64,000 nucleotides of DNA from Lantana camara (GCA_037501455.1 CM074864.1:20516001-20580000); one strand, 5' to 3'. Shown: positions 47,102 to 58,186, counted from the first letter of the stretch. The notes: generated by a model from the sequence alone, not told the origin. A program made the numbers and translations.

Positions 47102-48574
47102 ATGCCTAGAGGTCGCCCTCGTCGTGAGCAATCTCCAGGTCATAGGCATCATCACCGTGATCGTTCTCCTCCACCTCCACCCCCTCAAGCTCAGCCATAG
47201 GACTTTCTAAACGCTGTGGTTCATCTGATTGGTCAGAGGATGAGGGAGTATGTTCCTCCAGCACCACCAGTGCCACCACCACAGCCGGGAGCACAGATTT
47301 CAGCTGTTTTTCGGGAATTCCAGAACCAGCATCCTTCGATGTTTTACAAGGGAAAAGATATATAGGCGGAGCAGTGGCTTAAGGAAATTGAGAGGATTTG
47401 GGAGCTAATTCCATGTGACTCTCAAGAGAAGCCTCAATACACCATTTGTTTAATTTAGGGCGAGGCCTACTCTCGTTGGGAGAGTACTAGGATCATATTG
47501 GACGCTGCCGGGGAGGAAGTAACTTGGGAGGTATTCATCCAGGAATTCAAGAATAAGTTTATTCCTCCATATTCCCGTACACGTAGATTGAAGGAATTCA
47601 CCGAGCTTAAGCAAGGAGGGAGGTCGGTTACCGAGTACATATCCGAGTTTGAGAGGTTGTCTCGCTATGCACCTAATGTAGCGAGCGATGATTTTCACAA
47701 GGCAATGCAGTTTGTACAAGGACTCAGAACGGACATACAAATAGCTTTGGAAGCAGTTAATATGAGCACCTGGGTCAAAGCTACTACTAAAGCTTTGAAG
47801 GTCGAAGATTTTGTGAATGCAAGGAGGCCTATTCCTCGTTCTGGTCAGGCTTCGAGTTTAAGATCGGGACTGGGTTTTAACGCTGGAAAGAGGCATATTT
47901 CTTATTCTACACCACCACCTCTAAAAGGGCCTTGGAAGAAGTCCCGACCAGCGGGGCCGGTTCAGAAAGCTCCTCCTGTGCCTGCTTTGCCACCACCTCC
48001 TGAGAAAACTAAATACACTTTCTGCGGGCAGCCTACACATACCTTTGATAATTGTCGGAGGCGCTTAGGGTTATGTTTGATTTGCGGGAGTGCTGAGCAT
48101 ATGGTTGATAGATGTTCGGACTGCCGAAATCCACCTGCTGGGGGTCAGAGGCCACTGATTCGAGCTGGAGCTTATGCTTTAGAGGGAGAGGAGCTAGATG
48201 CTGATATTGATCCAGTTGCGGTTGTTAAAGGTACTATATGCATACATGGCACAAACATATATACTCTATTTGATCCAGGAGCTACACACTCCTTTTTGTC
48301 GAGTACTATTGCTATTACTTTACCTTTGCCTATTACTTGCTCTTCTGCGTGCTATGTGGTTAGTGTGCCTTTTGGTAGTAGCATAGAGATAGATCGGGTG
48401 TATAGGGAAGTTCCAGTGAGTATCGAGGGTCGAGTTTTCCTGGCAGATTCCATTGAGATGCCGATGACTCGCTATGGATCTATTCTGGGCATGGACTGGT
48501 TATACAGGCATTGTGCTACAGTGGATCATCGGGCAAAAAGAGTTCAGTTGGGATCAGAGTTAGTAGTGGGTTAG
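47102..48574 (+). pseudogene. Gypsy-1 gag-protease
   Basis: The start at ATG 47102 (MPRGRPRREQ) opens the frame. In-frame stops occur at 47198, 47363 and 47456, and the rest is open to the TAG at 48572. The gag core is recognisable: EQWLKEIERIWELIP, then EAYSRWESTR, WEVFIQEFKNKFIP and SRYAPNV, the retrotransposon gag domain. A zinc-finger region follows (CGQPTHTFDNC and CLICGSAEHMVDRC, about 48020-48120). An aspartic protease follows, with active site FDPGATHSF (Asp codon at 48272; the usual form is FDSGATHSF) and a LGMDWL block before the end. Gag would form the particle and protease would cut the polyprotein. The coding frame stops at the point where the RT N-terminus is missing. Confidence 0.85.
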
Positions 48575-48586
48575 AGTGCAAAAACG

Positions 48587-50587
48587 GTGCCTCTACTTGT
48601 GGTGATTTTTATCGATGCTAACAGGCCGAAGGATCAGGTTTTCATGGATATGATGCATCGAATTTTCCGGCCTTTTCTCGATAAACTTGTGGTGATTTTT
48701 ATCGATGATATTTTGGTATCCTCTAAGTCTGCCGAGGAGCACACGAGACATCTTCAGTTGGTGTTGAGATCTTTGAAGGTGTAGCAGTTATTTGCTAAGT
48801 TTAACAAATGTGAATTTTGGATTGATCGGGTTTCTTTCTTAGGACATGTTATTTCGGGGAATAGATTCGAAGTGGATCCTTCAAAAATTGAATCTGTGTT
48901 GAAATGGGAGAAACCGAAGAATGCCTCGGAAGTTAGAAGTTTCCTGGTATTAGCGGGTTATTACCGAAGATTTGTAAAGGACTTTTCCAAGATCGCCGCT
49001 CATTTAACCTGGTTAACGAAGAAAGAAGTGAAATTTGTTTGGGACGAAAATTGTGAGAAAAGTTTCAACTTCTTGAAAGAAAAATTAGTTTCTGCACCGG
49101 TATTGACATTTCCGGAAGGCCCCGAGGGTTACGCAGTTTATACAGATGCTTCTAAAGAAGGTTTGGGTTGTGTATTAACACAGAAAGGAAAAGTGATTGC
49201 TTATGCTTCTCGGAAGTTGAAGGAACATGAAAAGAATTACCCTACACACCACCTCGAGCTTGCAGTCGTAGTCTTTGCACTTGGAAAGTGGAGACATTAC
49301 GTGTACGGGATGTCTTTTGAAATTTTCACCGACCATAAAAGCCTCCAAAATTTATTCACTCAGAAGGATTTGAATATGAGGCAATGGCGTTGGATGGAAT
49401 GGTTGGAGGATTATGATTGCACTATCAAGTATCACCCCGGTAAAGCTAACGTGGTCATCGATGCACTTAGTAGGAAGGCTAGTGTATCGAACTTGGAAGT
49501 GGGTGAAAGTAGTGGAATCGAGCCTATTGTTATAAAAGCTCGAGTTTCTAATATTTCTATACAATCGGACTTGAAGTACAGATTATTTGAGGCTCAGAAT
49601 AATAATCCGAAAGCTCAAAGGTTAGTAGCAAAAGCAAGAGCTGATCCGGAATGTCCATTCGGGTTCGATGAATCCTGTCTTCTTCGTTTCAAGAACCGAG
49701 TGGTAGTACCCGAGGAATTAAAACTGGTGTTGCTCGAGGAAGCTCACAAATCGGTTTATTCTATCCACCCTGGAGGCAATAAAATGTATAAGGATTTGAA
49801 GCAATACTATTGGTGCCGTGGATTAAAGAAAGATGTAGCCGAATATGTGAAGCATTGCATAACTTGTCAGAAAGTGAAAGCCGAGCATCAGAAACCTAGG
49901 GGTCTTCTACAGCTGTTACCTATTCCAGAGTGGAAGTGGGAACAGGTGACGATGGATTTTGTATCCGGGTTACCGAAAGTGAAAGGTGGGTACGATGGCA
50001 TTTGGGTGATTGTAGACCGATTAACTAAGTCTGCACATTTTCTACCAGTCCGGATGTCTTATAAGATCCGCAAGCTAGCTGAGTTATATAACAGGGAAAT
50101 TGTTCGACTTCATGGAATTCCAGTTAGCATCATTTCAGATAGGGATCCGAGATTTACCTCGAATTTGTGGTAGGAATTACAAGGGATTTTGGGTAGGAAA
50201 CTCAAGTTCAGTACATCATTTCACCCTCAAACGGATGGCCAATCTGAGAGATTAATAAGGTATTTGCAAGATTTGCTTCAGGCTTGACCTTTGGATTTTC
50301 AGACTTCATGGCACGAACAACTTCCTTTGATCGAGTTTGCTTAAAATAATAGTTTTCAAGCCTCGATTGGTATGGCCCCGTACGAGCTACTTTATGGTCG
50401 AAAATGTCGGTCTTCGTTGTTCTTTGACTTGGAAGAGTGGAAATGGACTAAAAAAGAAGACGTTAAGAAGGGTGAGAAATTAGAGAAACCTTCTAAGGTC
50501 GTTCGAGAGATGATTGAAAAAGTCCAACAAATACAACATCGGTTGAAATCTGCTCAAGATAGAAAAAAGAGCTACACTGACCGTTGA
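48587..50587 (+). pseudogene. Gypsy-1 RT, RNase H and integrase
   Basis: The N-terminal RT (fingers and first catalytic Asp) is deleted. The frame resumes at VFMDMMHRIFRPFLDK with the catalytic FIDD at 48698-48709. Stops lie at 48782, 50171, 50285, 50342 and 50585. RNase H shows [11 protein letters not shown], the ELAVV helix, FTDHKSLQ and VVIDALSR. Integrase shows the HHCC finger (ending CITCQKVK), then [17 protein letters not shown] and HPQTDGQSER, so the D-D-E triad remains. After the stop at 50585, about 75 codons are missing before the tail. Confidence 0.88.
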
Positions 50588-50591
50588 AGAA

Positions 50592-50702
50592 ATGGAATTG
50601 GAACCGAATTTGACCTTTTTTCAGAAACCGGTTAAAATTCTGGATAAGAAGTTTCAAGAACTAAGAAAACGGAGAATCCCAATGGTTAAAGTATTATGGA
50701 GA
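50592..50702 (+). pseudogene. Gypsy-1 chromodomain-like tail, truncated
   Basis: MELEPNLTF, KPVKILDKK and RRIPMVKVLWRS match the C-terminal block of Tekay/Del pol. After VKVLWRS the sequence runs directly into LTR-like DNA, so the end of the domain, the PPT and the LTR start are missing. The frame differs from the preceding integrase frame. Confidence 0.78.
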
Positions 50703-52333
50703 AGTGAAATTGGTTCGAAGTTCCCCTGCTTACAGCTCTTTTTTCTGCTGCATCTGCATAATGGGAACGACCCTTCCCGTCCCAGTTCATTCTGGGAACG
50801 GCCGTTCCCACCCCGGACAAATTTGGTGCCTGAAACTAGGAACGACCCTTCCCAGTTTTGGCTTACAGCCGGAATGGCCCTTCCCAGCTCAAAATCTTTA
50901 CAGACGCCCGGGATCAGTTCGGGGAGCCGGGAACGCACCTTTCCATTTCATGTTCAAACCCGGAACGGCCGTTCCCATGCTACAGGGGATTTTGTGAATT
51001 TTCTGCATAAAAAGTGATTATCCAAATCCGTTTCTAATGCTCTAAATGATCGATACGTGTTATTATATGCTCATTTTGTGCATGAAAATGATCATGACAC
51101 TCCATAATTTCCAACGCACGTTTAATTGCTTCATGATTACGCCGTTCATCCTAATTGGTTCATTTGAGTCGTGTCTCACGGACACTTGTCTTTCTTGCAC
51201 AGACCAGCTTCTTGGTGACGAGGAGCAGGCTCTGTAGGCTGTATCCTTGTTCTCTTTTGTCGTACAGTTGAGGTTTAATTTCTAGATATATAGAACCCTT
51301 ACAACCTTTATGTGAGATTTCGGTCAAAACGTACATATATCTATACTTTCTTCAAAATCTCAAATGATTTCAAATACTGAATCGACTGTATTTTGACGAG
51401 TATATTTTACTGCACTGTGGGCCCGAGGGTAGTGTCTTGAGCCAACCAGGAAAGCAAGGGCTGACGGGTAACTCTTGCGCTATCCTCACCACTTTGGGAT
51501 GACCCCTGAATCCACTAGGAGATTAGTGGAGGAAGGAGTTCCGGGCATAGGGATTCATGTACCCTACGCTCACCATGACTGGATGGTTGGGCCTTGCAAA
51601 CCCACCATCACTCGGAGGGAAAAGGTACATTGAAACTGCTATTGATTGATTGCATTGTAATACTTGCAAGATCACCTAATCAACAGATAACCTAATTATT
51701 ACACACTATCAGACTAAAGGTTGGAGAATTGCCCTCACTCGTCGGGCCACTGATTGACTGAAATTGAATTAATTGCTAAAGTTGATAGTTGTAATTTCGG
51801 GCGATGTTTATATTATTATTGAACTTATATTGTATTCTGCAAAACTTCACCCAAGGTTATAACTTGCATGTACTTGCGCTTATATTTATTAGACCCCTCA
51901 CTCAGTCTTCCATAGACTGACGCCTCCACCTTTCAGGTTATTGCAGGCATGCTAAGCGGGAATTAGAGTCCGTTGGAGTCTGTAATTTGGGTCTCTCACA
52001 CTACACTTTCATCATTCATGGTATTGATGTTTATGGATACTTATGAATTATGATGCTATGTTGGGGATTATTGTACATATATGATGTAGTTGCACGTGTT
52101 GGAGATTATGAACTTTGTTATACATAGTTTGGTTTAATGGAATGGTTATGCTTCCGCTGATTTAATTGTACCTATTACATGGTTTCGGAGTTACTCCCGC
52201 CTAGTTAGGATGGTTTTTTTTTTTTTTTATCACCCGTTCGCTATACGTTTAGTTTATGTAAGGATTTTCCATTTCGTATGTGGACTGAACTATAGTGCGG
52301 GGGATGTGGCATCCTAGCGTGTCGGGTGCTACA
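50703..52333 (+). repeat. Gypsy-1 3' LTR, lacking its 5' part
   Basis: It ends GGGTGCTACA at 52333. It aligns with LTR-C (from about 31560) and, at its end, with the 5' LTR pieces 19346-19870 and 46773-46848. The first kilobase or so of the LTR is absent by comparison with LTR-C. The palindrome cluster lies at 50763-50976. The open frames at 50654-51017 run through this cluster and are not genes. Confidence 0.85.
50763..50976. repeat. Palindrome cluster in Gypsy-1 3' LTR (6 units)
   Basis: 16-mers close to GGGAAC-GGCC-GTTCCC: perfect at 50794-50809. Near-perfect variants are GGGAACGACCCTTCCC (50763-50778), AGGAACGACCCTTCCC (50838-50853), CGGAATGGCCCTTCCC (50870-50885), GGGAACGCACCTTTCC (50929-50944) and CGGAACGGCCGTTCCC (50961-50976). 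Confidence 0.88.
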
Positions 52334-53333
52334 TTTTCGTTATTGGAACGGCACATGAAATAAGTTTTTAACTCCATAGGCGAGGATTAGAAACTTCTCC
52401 AAGTCGATGAGTCCGACAGACAGTGGGAGTGTCGACCTTGACTCTACTGAGACTTGCTTATGTGATTATGTCCTTTTGAAGGATCCCTCAGTTTCATGGA
52501 GTGATAAGTGCATACGTTGATGCCTTCATAATACATAAGGGTGATTGTTACAAGAACTTCATCACTGAGATGTCCCGCGTGAGAACATTCCTAAATGGGA
52601 AAGGAAGTTTTCAGAAACTTCCAGATTAGGAAATATCTCACAGGTCAAAGATGTGATTCATTAATCCTTAGACTTGAGATTCTGTAATGTCTCATATGAG
52701 CTAACTCTATAATCTTTGATATAGGCTCAAAAGGGTATCGCCATATAGACACCTGAACCAAGGCCTACGTTGGGATTACACAAGTGGCATATGAAGAATT
52801 AGTAGAATCGATAAAGGACATACACTTGTTAAGATCAAGAATGATCTCTTAATGATCTCTTACTGATTAAGTTGTTCGTAGTCGATTAAACATTAAACCC
52901 TTGGCCAAGGTGGATAAAAGATCAAGACATCAAGAAAATGGGGTTTTCTTGGATTGAGATCTAAATGAATATGAAACGAACTTAACTTTAAAGATCAAGA
53001 ATATTTGGGCTCTGAGGATTTTCCCATGCCTTAGTTCTTGATTGAGAGATAGAGTTGGAGGAGGATCGTATTTCACTGAATGTCATTGACTGAAAGGTTT
53101 TTCGATTTATTTCGTTATTCGGCTAGGGGTCACACACACATTGCTAGATTACGGTAGTGTGATATGTGAAGTGATTAATTAATTAGAGAATTAATTAATT
53201 ACTGTTACTGTTAATCGAATAATGAACCTAAAGAGTCACACACAAATGCCAAAACACGAGGGTTATGGTAAGATGTTATTATGATTAACGAAGGATCAAA
53301 ATGTTGATCGAAAGAGGTCCATGATGACGTAGA

Positions 53334-53420
53334 CCCGCCACGTGTCACGTACGGTACGTGACTGCCAAGTGTCACGTACACGTGGACGGCACGTGTCACG
53401 TACACGTATCATTGACGTGG
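53334..53420. promoter_or_regulatory. ACGT (G-box/ABRE-like) cluster in Copia-3 5' LTR
   Basis: About ten ACGT cores in under 90 bases, several as CACGTGTCACGTAC. This is the core bound by plant bZIP and bHLH factors. The 3' LTR equivalent (61383-61455) keeps only four. Inference: a stress- or ABA-responsive enhancer. Confidence 0.6.
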
Positions 53421-53766
53421 CTTCATGATTGCGATTTATTTCGTACGCGAATTTTTTTCTAGAATTAATTAATTAATTTTAGTCTTTTAATTAATTTTGA
53501 ATTAATTTTTAAGACTATTCTCAAATAAACTTAACCCAATAAATAATTAATTGATAATTAAATTATTTACTGAATATTGACTTTTAACTTTACGAAAGTT
53601 GAAAAGTCTAACTTCTTATTGTAGGAGAGAGAAGGTTATTCTTGCAAGACTTGGAGAATAAGTTAAGAACTTATTATTCCAATTAAATTAATAATTAAAT
53701 TAGTTAATTAGTGAGCAAGAAAACAAAGTCCACTAGGTTTGAGAAACCCTAGGGATTTTTGAACCA

Positions 53767-53784
53767 CCTAGTATTTATACTAGG
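53767..53784 (+). promoter_or_regulatory. Palindromic TATA region, Copia-3 5' LTR
   Basis: CCTAGTATTTATACTAGG: 7-bp arms around TTTA, conserved exactly at 61824-61841. It lies downstream of the ACGT cluster and about 370 bases before the LTR end, a plausible core promoter. Confidence 0.5.
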
Positions 53785-54160
53785 GATGGTGCTTATCTTA
53801 CTCTTTAGACCAACACTCGAGAAGTGTTAAGTTTTTTTAGAAAATCCAAAAGAAAAGTTTTCAAAGTAAATCTTAGCCTAACACAAGCCATAAAACTAGC
53901 ATTCTCACTCGCTTTATCGTGTTCTAGGACTGGTGTGGATATGCTTTGGAGGGCTTCTACTTTCGAGTTTAATTCGAAGGTCGTTCGACGAATTTCGCTT
54001 AAAGGGTGTTCATTAGGCGGTAACGACATCACTAAAAAGCTTCTATTATTGTATGTTTCTAAACACCCTATAATACGATACGAAAATTGCAAGACAACGA
54101 TTAAACTTTTGGAAAATTTTTAAACTTCCCCCGCTCAATTCTTTCGTGTTTTCTAAGAAG

Positions 54161-54173
54161 TAGTATCAGAGCC
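54161..54173 (+). promoter_or_regulatory. Copia-3 primer-binding site
   Basis: TAGTATCAGAGCC, one base off TGGTATCAGAGCC (initiator-methionine tRNA), five bases after the LTR. Confidence 0.8.
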
Positions 54174-56337
54174 ATTTTGCAACGTTCATATTGTATCTTT
54201 ATTGCTTTTGGGATTTTGACTGCAAATTTTTTAATTTGGATATTGGCTATATATTCTTGGTTTTTGTTTAAAAACGAATCTGTCGGATCAATACTGTTTC
54301 TTGAAAGTTAGTGAAAAATTATTTTCGTTTAAATCTGGTTTTAAACTGTTTTAACTCAGATTGATTAGAACTACTTTTTAATTCAAAACTGAAACTTGGA
54401 ATTTCTGAAATTACGAAAGGAATAATCGGAACGGGTTCGCCCGTACGCCATTGCGTGCGGGATTGTGCGCAATAGCAGTTGGGCACGCACGCGCGCAGCG
54501 ACTAGGCGTGCCTAGCGATGTTGCCCGCCTTATCCCAATACCGCTCGGCAATGCCCGCGAGCAGCGCGCAGCCTGAGCGCAGGCCTGTGCACTACTGCGC
54601 GGCATTGCTGGCCTGTGCACTGCAGCCTGCGCGCGGGATGTCCTGCTCACGAGTGCGCTTGCGGGCTGTCCCGCGCCTCGCGCGGACTGTCCCAGGTCTG
54701 GATTTCATTTCTTTTTTTCAGCCTTCGTAAAATCCCGTAAATTCAAATTTGATTTTAATTTTAAAATTAACTATTTTTTTAATAATTATAAAATTTGGGA
54801 TTTTTGTGAATTAAAGTCAAGTTCTTATTTTTGAGAAAATATTAAATGACACTTTGAATGATATTTTTGGCAAATATTTAATTTTAAATTAATTGTGGTT
54901 TTGTCTAATTGATCTGGGTTCGATTTTGAATAAATTCTTGAATAATGAACTAATATTCAAATTACTTAAGTTAATTGTAACTTGAAGTCAAGTAAATTTT
55001 AAATTTAGTTAGTAAATTTAAATTCAAGAGGAATCATGATAGTTTAGGTGATCATGGGTTAGTCTTATATATGTTTTAAATTCTGGACATGGATGATTTC
55101 AATTGGGGTCGGAGCCCCATAGTTGCACGTTTTCAATTGGGGTTGGAGCCCTACTTATGTGCGTACTGTTATGTGTTTATTATGTGGCTTTCCTTATTAT
55201 TGTTTTTGGGCTGGGGTATGACCCGTGTATTTGTCTATGGCCAATATGAAAATTGAGCCATATTACTTTATGTAAAGAGAGTAGAACTTAGGAAGTGAGG
55301 TTTTATTTTCATTTTGAAGACAAGCACCCATGAAATAAGAAGGATCCACAAGAAGCACTTGAAGAACGGTGGCCATAAGAAGACCCCAGAAAATGTTTAG
55401 GAGGGTTTCTATTAAATGTAATACATAGGGCATTTTTCCATTAAATTCTGTACCCCTATGTGATATGAACTGTCTTATGTGGCATGAATGTTAGAACTAG
55501 TGATTTGGAGTGGCTCCCAAAATCACATATAAGATAGGATACCCATGATCATCTCATAATTAGTATCATGCTAGGACATGCTATCTGCTAATTGCTTCTT
55601 TGATGCACTTTATGTGAAACTGCATTAAACAAGACAATTAAAATTTGGATAACATTATATGTTGGTGAGGTCATTCCAGAAAACTCTCTGGAAATTCGAA
55701 AATCCCTTTATTAAATATTGAGCAATTTCCAATAAATAGGTATTTTATCACGGTAATAAAATTCCTAGCATCCCATCAATAGGATATAGGACTTAATAAG
55801 TGAAATTAATTGCTATCTCACGAGTCGTGGGGTAATTAGTGTAGCTTATTAACTCTTAGTTTCCTGACTAATTATTTTAAATAATAAATATTTCTTGACC
55901 ATTCTAGAATGGGCTATGTCTCACGTCGTTCCGGACTAAGTTTGGTTGAGATCTTATGATTGATGGGTTCTGCTCAACACTAAAGTAGATATGGATGTCT
56001 CACGAGTCGTGGGTCCATGATTGAAAGATTAGTGATGCAAAAATATTACTAGAAATTCCATGGGGATGGAATCGGAAATTAGTACCCACCTAAATATTTT
56101 TAGACCTTTGGATGTCTCACGAGTCGTGGGTCCCAAACTAAGAATGCTCGGGGTCCTAGTACCCATTGAGAAAATAAGTTTCTTCTAAAGTCGTTTGAGA
56201 TTTATAGACTTTTTAAAAACAGTGGGAGAACACATTTCTAAAGACCTTGATATATGTAATCGTTATTATTCAACATGCTCATGATTTCTCTGTTTTTCCC
56301 ATTTAGGTTATAGTTCTGTGATTCTCTACACTTTGAA
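54174..56337 (+). mobile_element. Copia-3 leader, non-coding
   Basis: About 2.16 kb between PBS and gag. A GC-rich island (about 54425-54700) contrasts with AT-rich surroundings. Two copies of TTTCAATTGGGGT.GGAGCC lie at 55097 and 55131. Three copies of the palindrome CACGAGTCGTG lie at 55819-55829, 56001-56011 and 56118-56128. No open frame of note: those at 54411-54730 only follow the GC content. Confidence 0.75.
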
Positions 56338-57075
56338 ATGGCAACCAAAAACCCTTTGGTATCCATTCTTGAATCAAACAAGTTGACGGGGCCCAATTAC
56401 TCTGATTGGCTTCGGAATCTAAAGATAGTTTTAGATTCTAAAAAGATAAGATATGTTCTCTTCGAGGGAGAGCCGGTCCCTGAAGGCGAGGCTCCGACTC
56501 GGGCCGAAAGAGAGGCGATTACGAAATGGTCTGATGATAATCTTCAAGCCCATTGCCTCATGTTGGTCAACATATCTCCGGATATGCAAAGGCAACATGA
56601 GTCTATGGATAACGCTTGGGAGATTAACGACCATCTCGAGCAATTTTACCACCCCAAAGAGCGTGTTCTAAGGTACAACACCTCTAAGGAGCTCTTTCAT
56701 CTCAGAATGAAAGAAGGTACAAGTGTCCATGAGCACGGTCTCAAGTTTCTTGCTTTGAACGAGAAACTGACCTCCGTGGAAATGCCGTTGAGTGAAGAAC
56801 TCGCTGTGAACTTGTTGCTCGCATCGCTTTCACCATCATTCAATCCTTTCGTGCTAAAATTCAACGTAAATCATCCTCATGCAACTGTAGCTGAGCTGAT
56901 TTGTCAACTTGTGACTGCTGAAGACACGATTAAGAAGGATCACAAAGTAATGATGGTTACTTCCTCTTCTAGGCCTTCCAAAGGCAAAGGGAAGAAAGTT
57001 CCCAAGAAGAAGGGATCTCTTAAACCCGATGGAGGGGTTAAAAAGAGAAAGGACAAGAAGAGAAAGATCAGATAG
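56338..57075 (+). pseudogene. Copia-3 gag
   Basis: A 245-codon frame starting MATKNPLVSILESNKLTGPN. It has the copia gag layout: an N-terminal LTGPNYSDWLRNLKIVL block, then AREAITKW-like and ELFHLRMKEGTSVHEH blocks (UBN2-type gag domain), and a Lys-rich end (residues 212-245). It would form the virus-like particle and bind the RNA. A one-base frameshift near 57066 leads to the TAG at 57073. The zinc knuckle follows in the next frame (57084-57125, CHHCGKKGHWKRNY), where the last Cys of C-x2-C-x4-H-x4-C is Tyr. Confidence 0.9.
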
Positions 57076-57653
57076 AGGACGTTTGCCACCATTGTGGCAA
57101 GAAAGGGCATTGGAAGAGGAACTACCAAGAGTACAAGGATACTCTAAAGAAAGGTGCATTTATTGTTGAAGTAAATCTATCTATTGATTCTAATTCTTGG
57201 GTACTTGATACCGACTGTGGAGCTCATATCTGTAATTATGTACAGATGCTAAATGAGGTTCGGCAGCTTGAAGAAGGAGAATACGTCTTGAAGGTTGGGA
57301 ATGGATCAAGCATTCAAGCTCAATCCATTGAGATGTGTAGACTAGATTTAGGGGTCTTTACTTTAGTTTTGAACAAAGTCCTTTATGTACCTTTTATTAT
57401 TCATAATATCATTTCCATTCCAATTTTAGATTGTGAAGGATATGAGACTTTCTCTAGAAATGAAAACTTTTATCTTAATAAGAATAAAACCTCCGTTTTT
57501 CTTGGTACATCATCTAATGGACTTTATACAACTAAAGACACTAATATTCTGAATGTACAACAATTAAACAAACGCAAAAGAGATGACAAGATCTTGGCTT
57601 CTTTATGGTACGAACGTTTAGGCCACGTTTCAAAGACAGCATTGCTAAGTTAA
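57066..57653 (+). pseudogene. Copia-3 zinc knuckle, protease and pre-integrase
   Basis: The frame shifted from gag runs to the TAA at 57651. The protease site reads SWVLDTDCGAHICNY (Asp codon 57207), with the DTG/DSG triplet changed to DTD, so the protease is probably inactive. Then come YVLKVGNGSSI, KVLYVPFIIHNIISI and the GAG-pre-integrase LWYERLGHVSK (usually LWH.RLGH). A frameshift near 57630 ends the frame. Confidence 0.82.
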
Positions 57654-58186
57654 CTAATTTAGGATTATTCTAGGATAATGAACTTAAAGAGTTAACTCAT
57701 TGTCAATCATGTCTTAAAGGAAAGATGGCCAAAACTCCCTTTAATGGTAAAGTGGAACGTGCCACTAAAGTATTGGATTTAATCTATACTGATGTTTGTG
57801 GACCACTTAATGTAAGTATGAGAAACAATCATCAGTATTTCATAACCTTCATAGACGACTTTAGTCATTTTGATTATATATACTTAATGAAGTATAAATC
57901 CGAAGCCTTTGAGAAATTCTTTGAATTTCAAAAGGAGGTTGAGAACCAAACTGGTCACAAGATTAAGACACTTCGATCTGATCGAGGTGGCGAATATCTA
58001 AGTGATGAATTCCTTAGTCATCTCAGAGATAATAGAATTATCTCTCAGTGGACTCCTCCGGGAACTCCCCAATTAAATAGAGTTTCGCAGAGAAAGAACA
58101 GAAACTTACTTGATGTGGTTCGTTCCATGATGAGCTTCACTGAATTGCCACCTTCATTCTGGGGTTATGCCCTAGATCAGCAGTAA
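57654..58186 (+). pseudogene. Copia-3 integrase core
   Basis: In this frame a stop (TAG) lies at 57671. The finger block HCQSCLKGKM then comes just before the open stretch 57725-58186. The core has IYTDVCGPL (first Asp), LRSDRGGEY (second Asp) and GTPQLNRVSQRKNR, where the catalytic Glu of the usual GVxERxNR is Gln. The stop at 58184 follows a frameshift: the expected continuation AVKILNIVPSKTVPKTPFE lies in the next frame. Confidence 0.88.

Larger units (their letters stand above)
46849..50702 (+). mobile_element. Gypsy-1 internal region (Ty3/gypsy chromovirus, Tekay/Del-like)
   Basis: Order PBS, gag, protease, RT, RNase H, integrase, chromodomain-like tail is the Ty3/gypsy order with integrase last. 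The tail block ELEPNLTF, KPVKILDKK, RIPMVKVLWR is typical of Tekay/Del-type chromoviruses. Two deletions (in RT and before the tail), a third that fuses the tail to mid-LTR sequence, and nine in-frame stops make it inactive. The lineage is assigned from remembered motif patterns, not from a search. Confidence 0.85.
52334..54155 (+). repeat. Copia-3 5' LTR, 5'-truncated by Gypsy-1
   Basis: Aligns with about 60413-62212. The end TTTTCTA at 54155 corresponds to TTTTCCA in the 3' LTR. It carries a dense ACGT cluster (53334-53420) and a palindromic TATA region (53767-53784). Confidence 0.9.

Noticed and set aside
50592..51017. A 141-codon plus-strand frame as a possible gene.
   Set aside because: Its first 37 codons are the Gypsy-1 pol tail; the rest reads through LTR palindromes.
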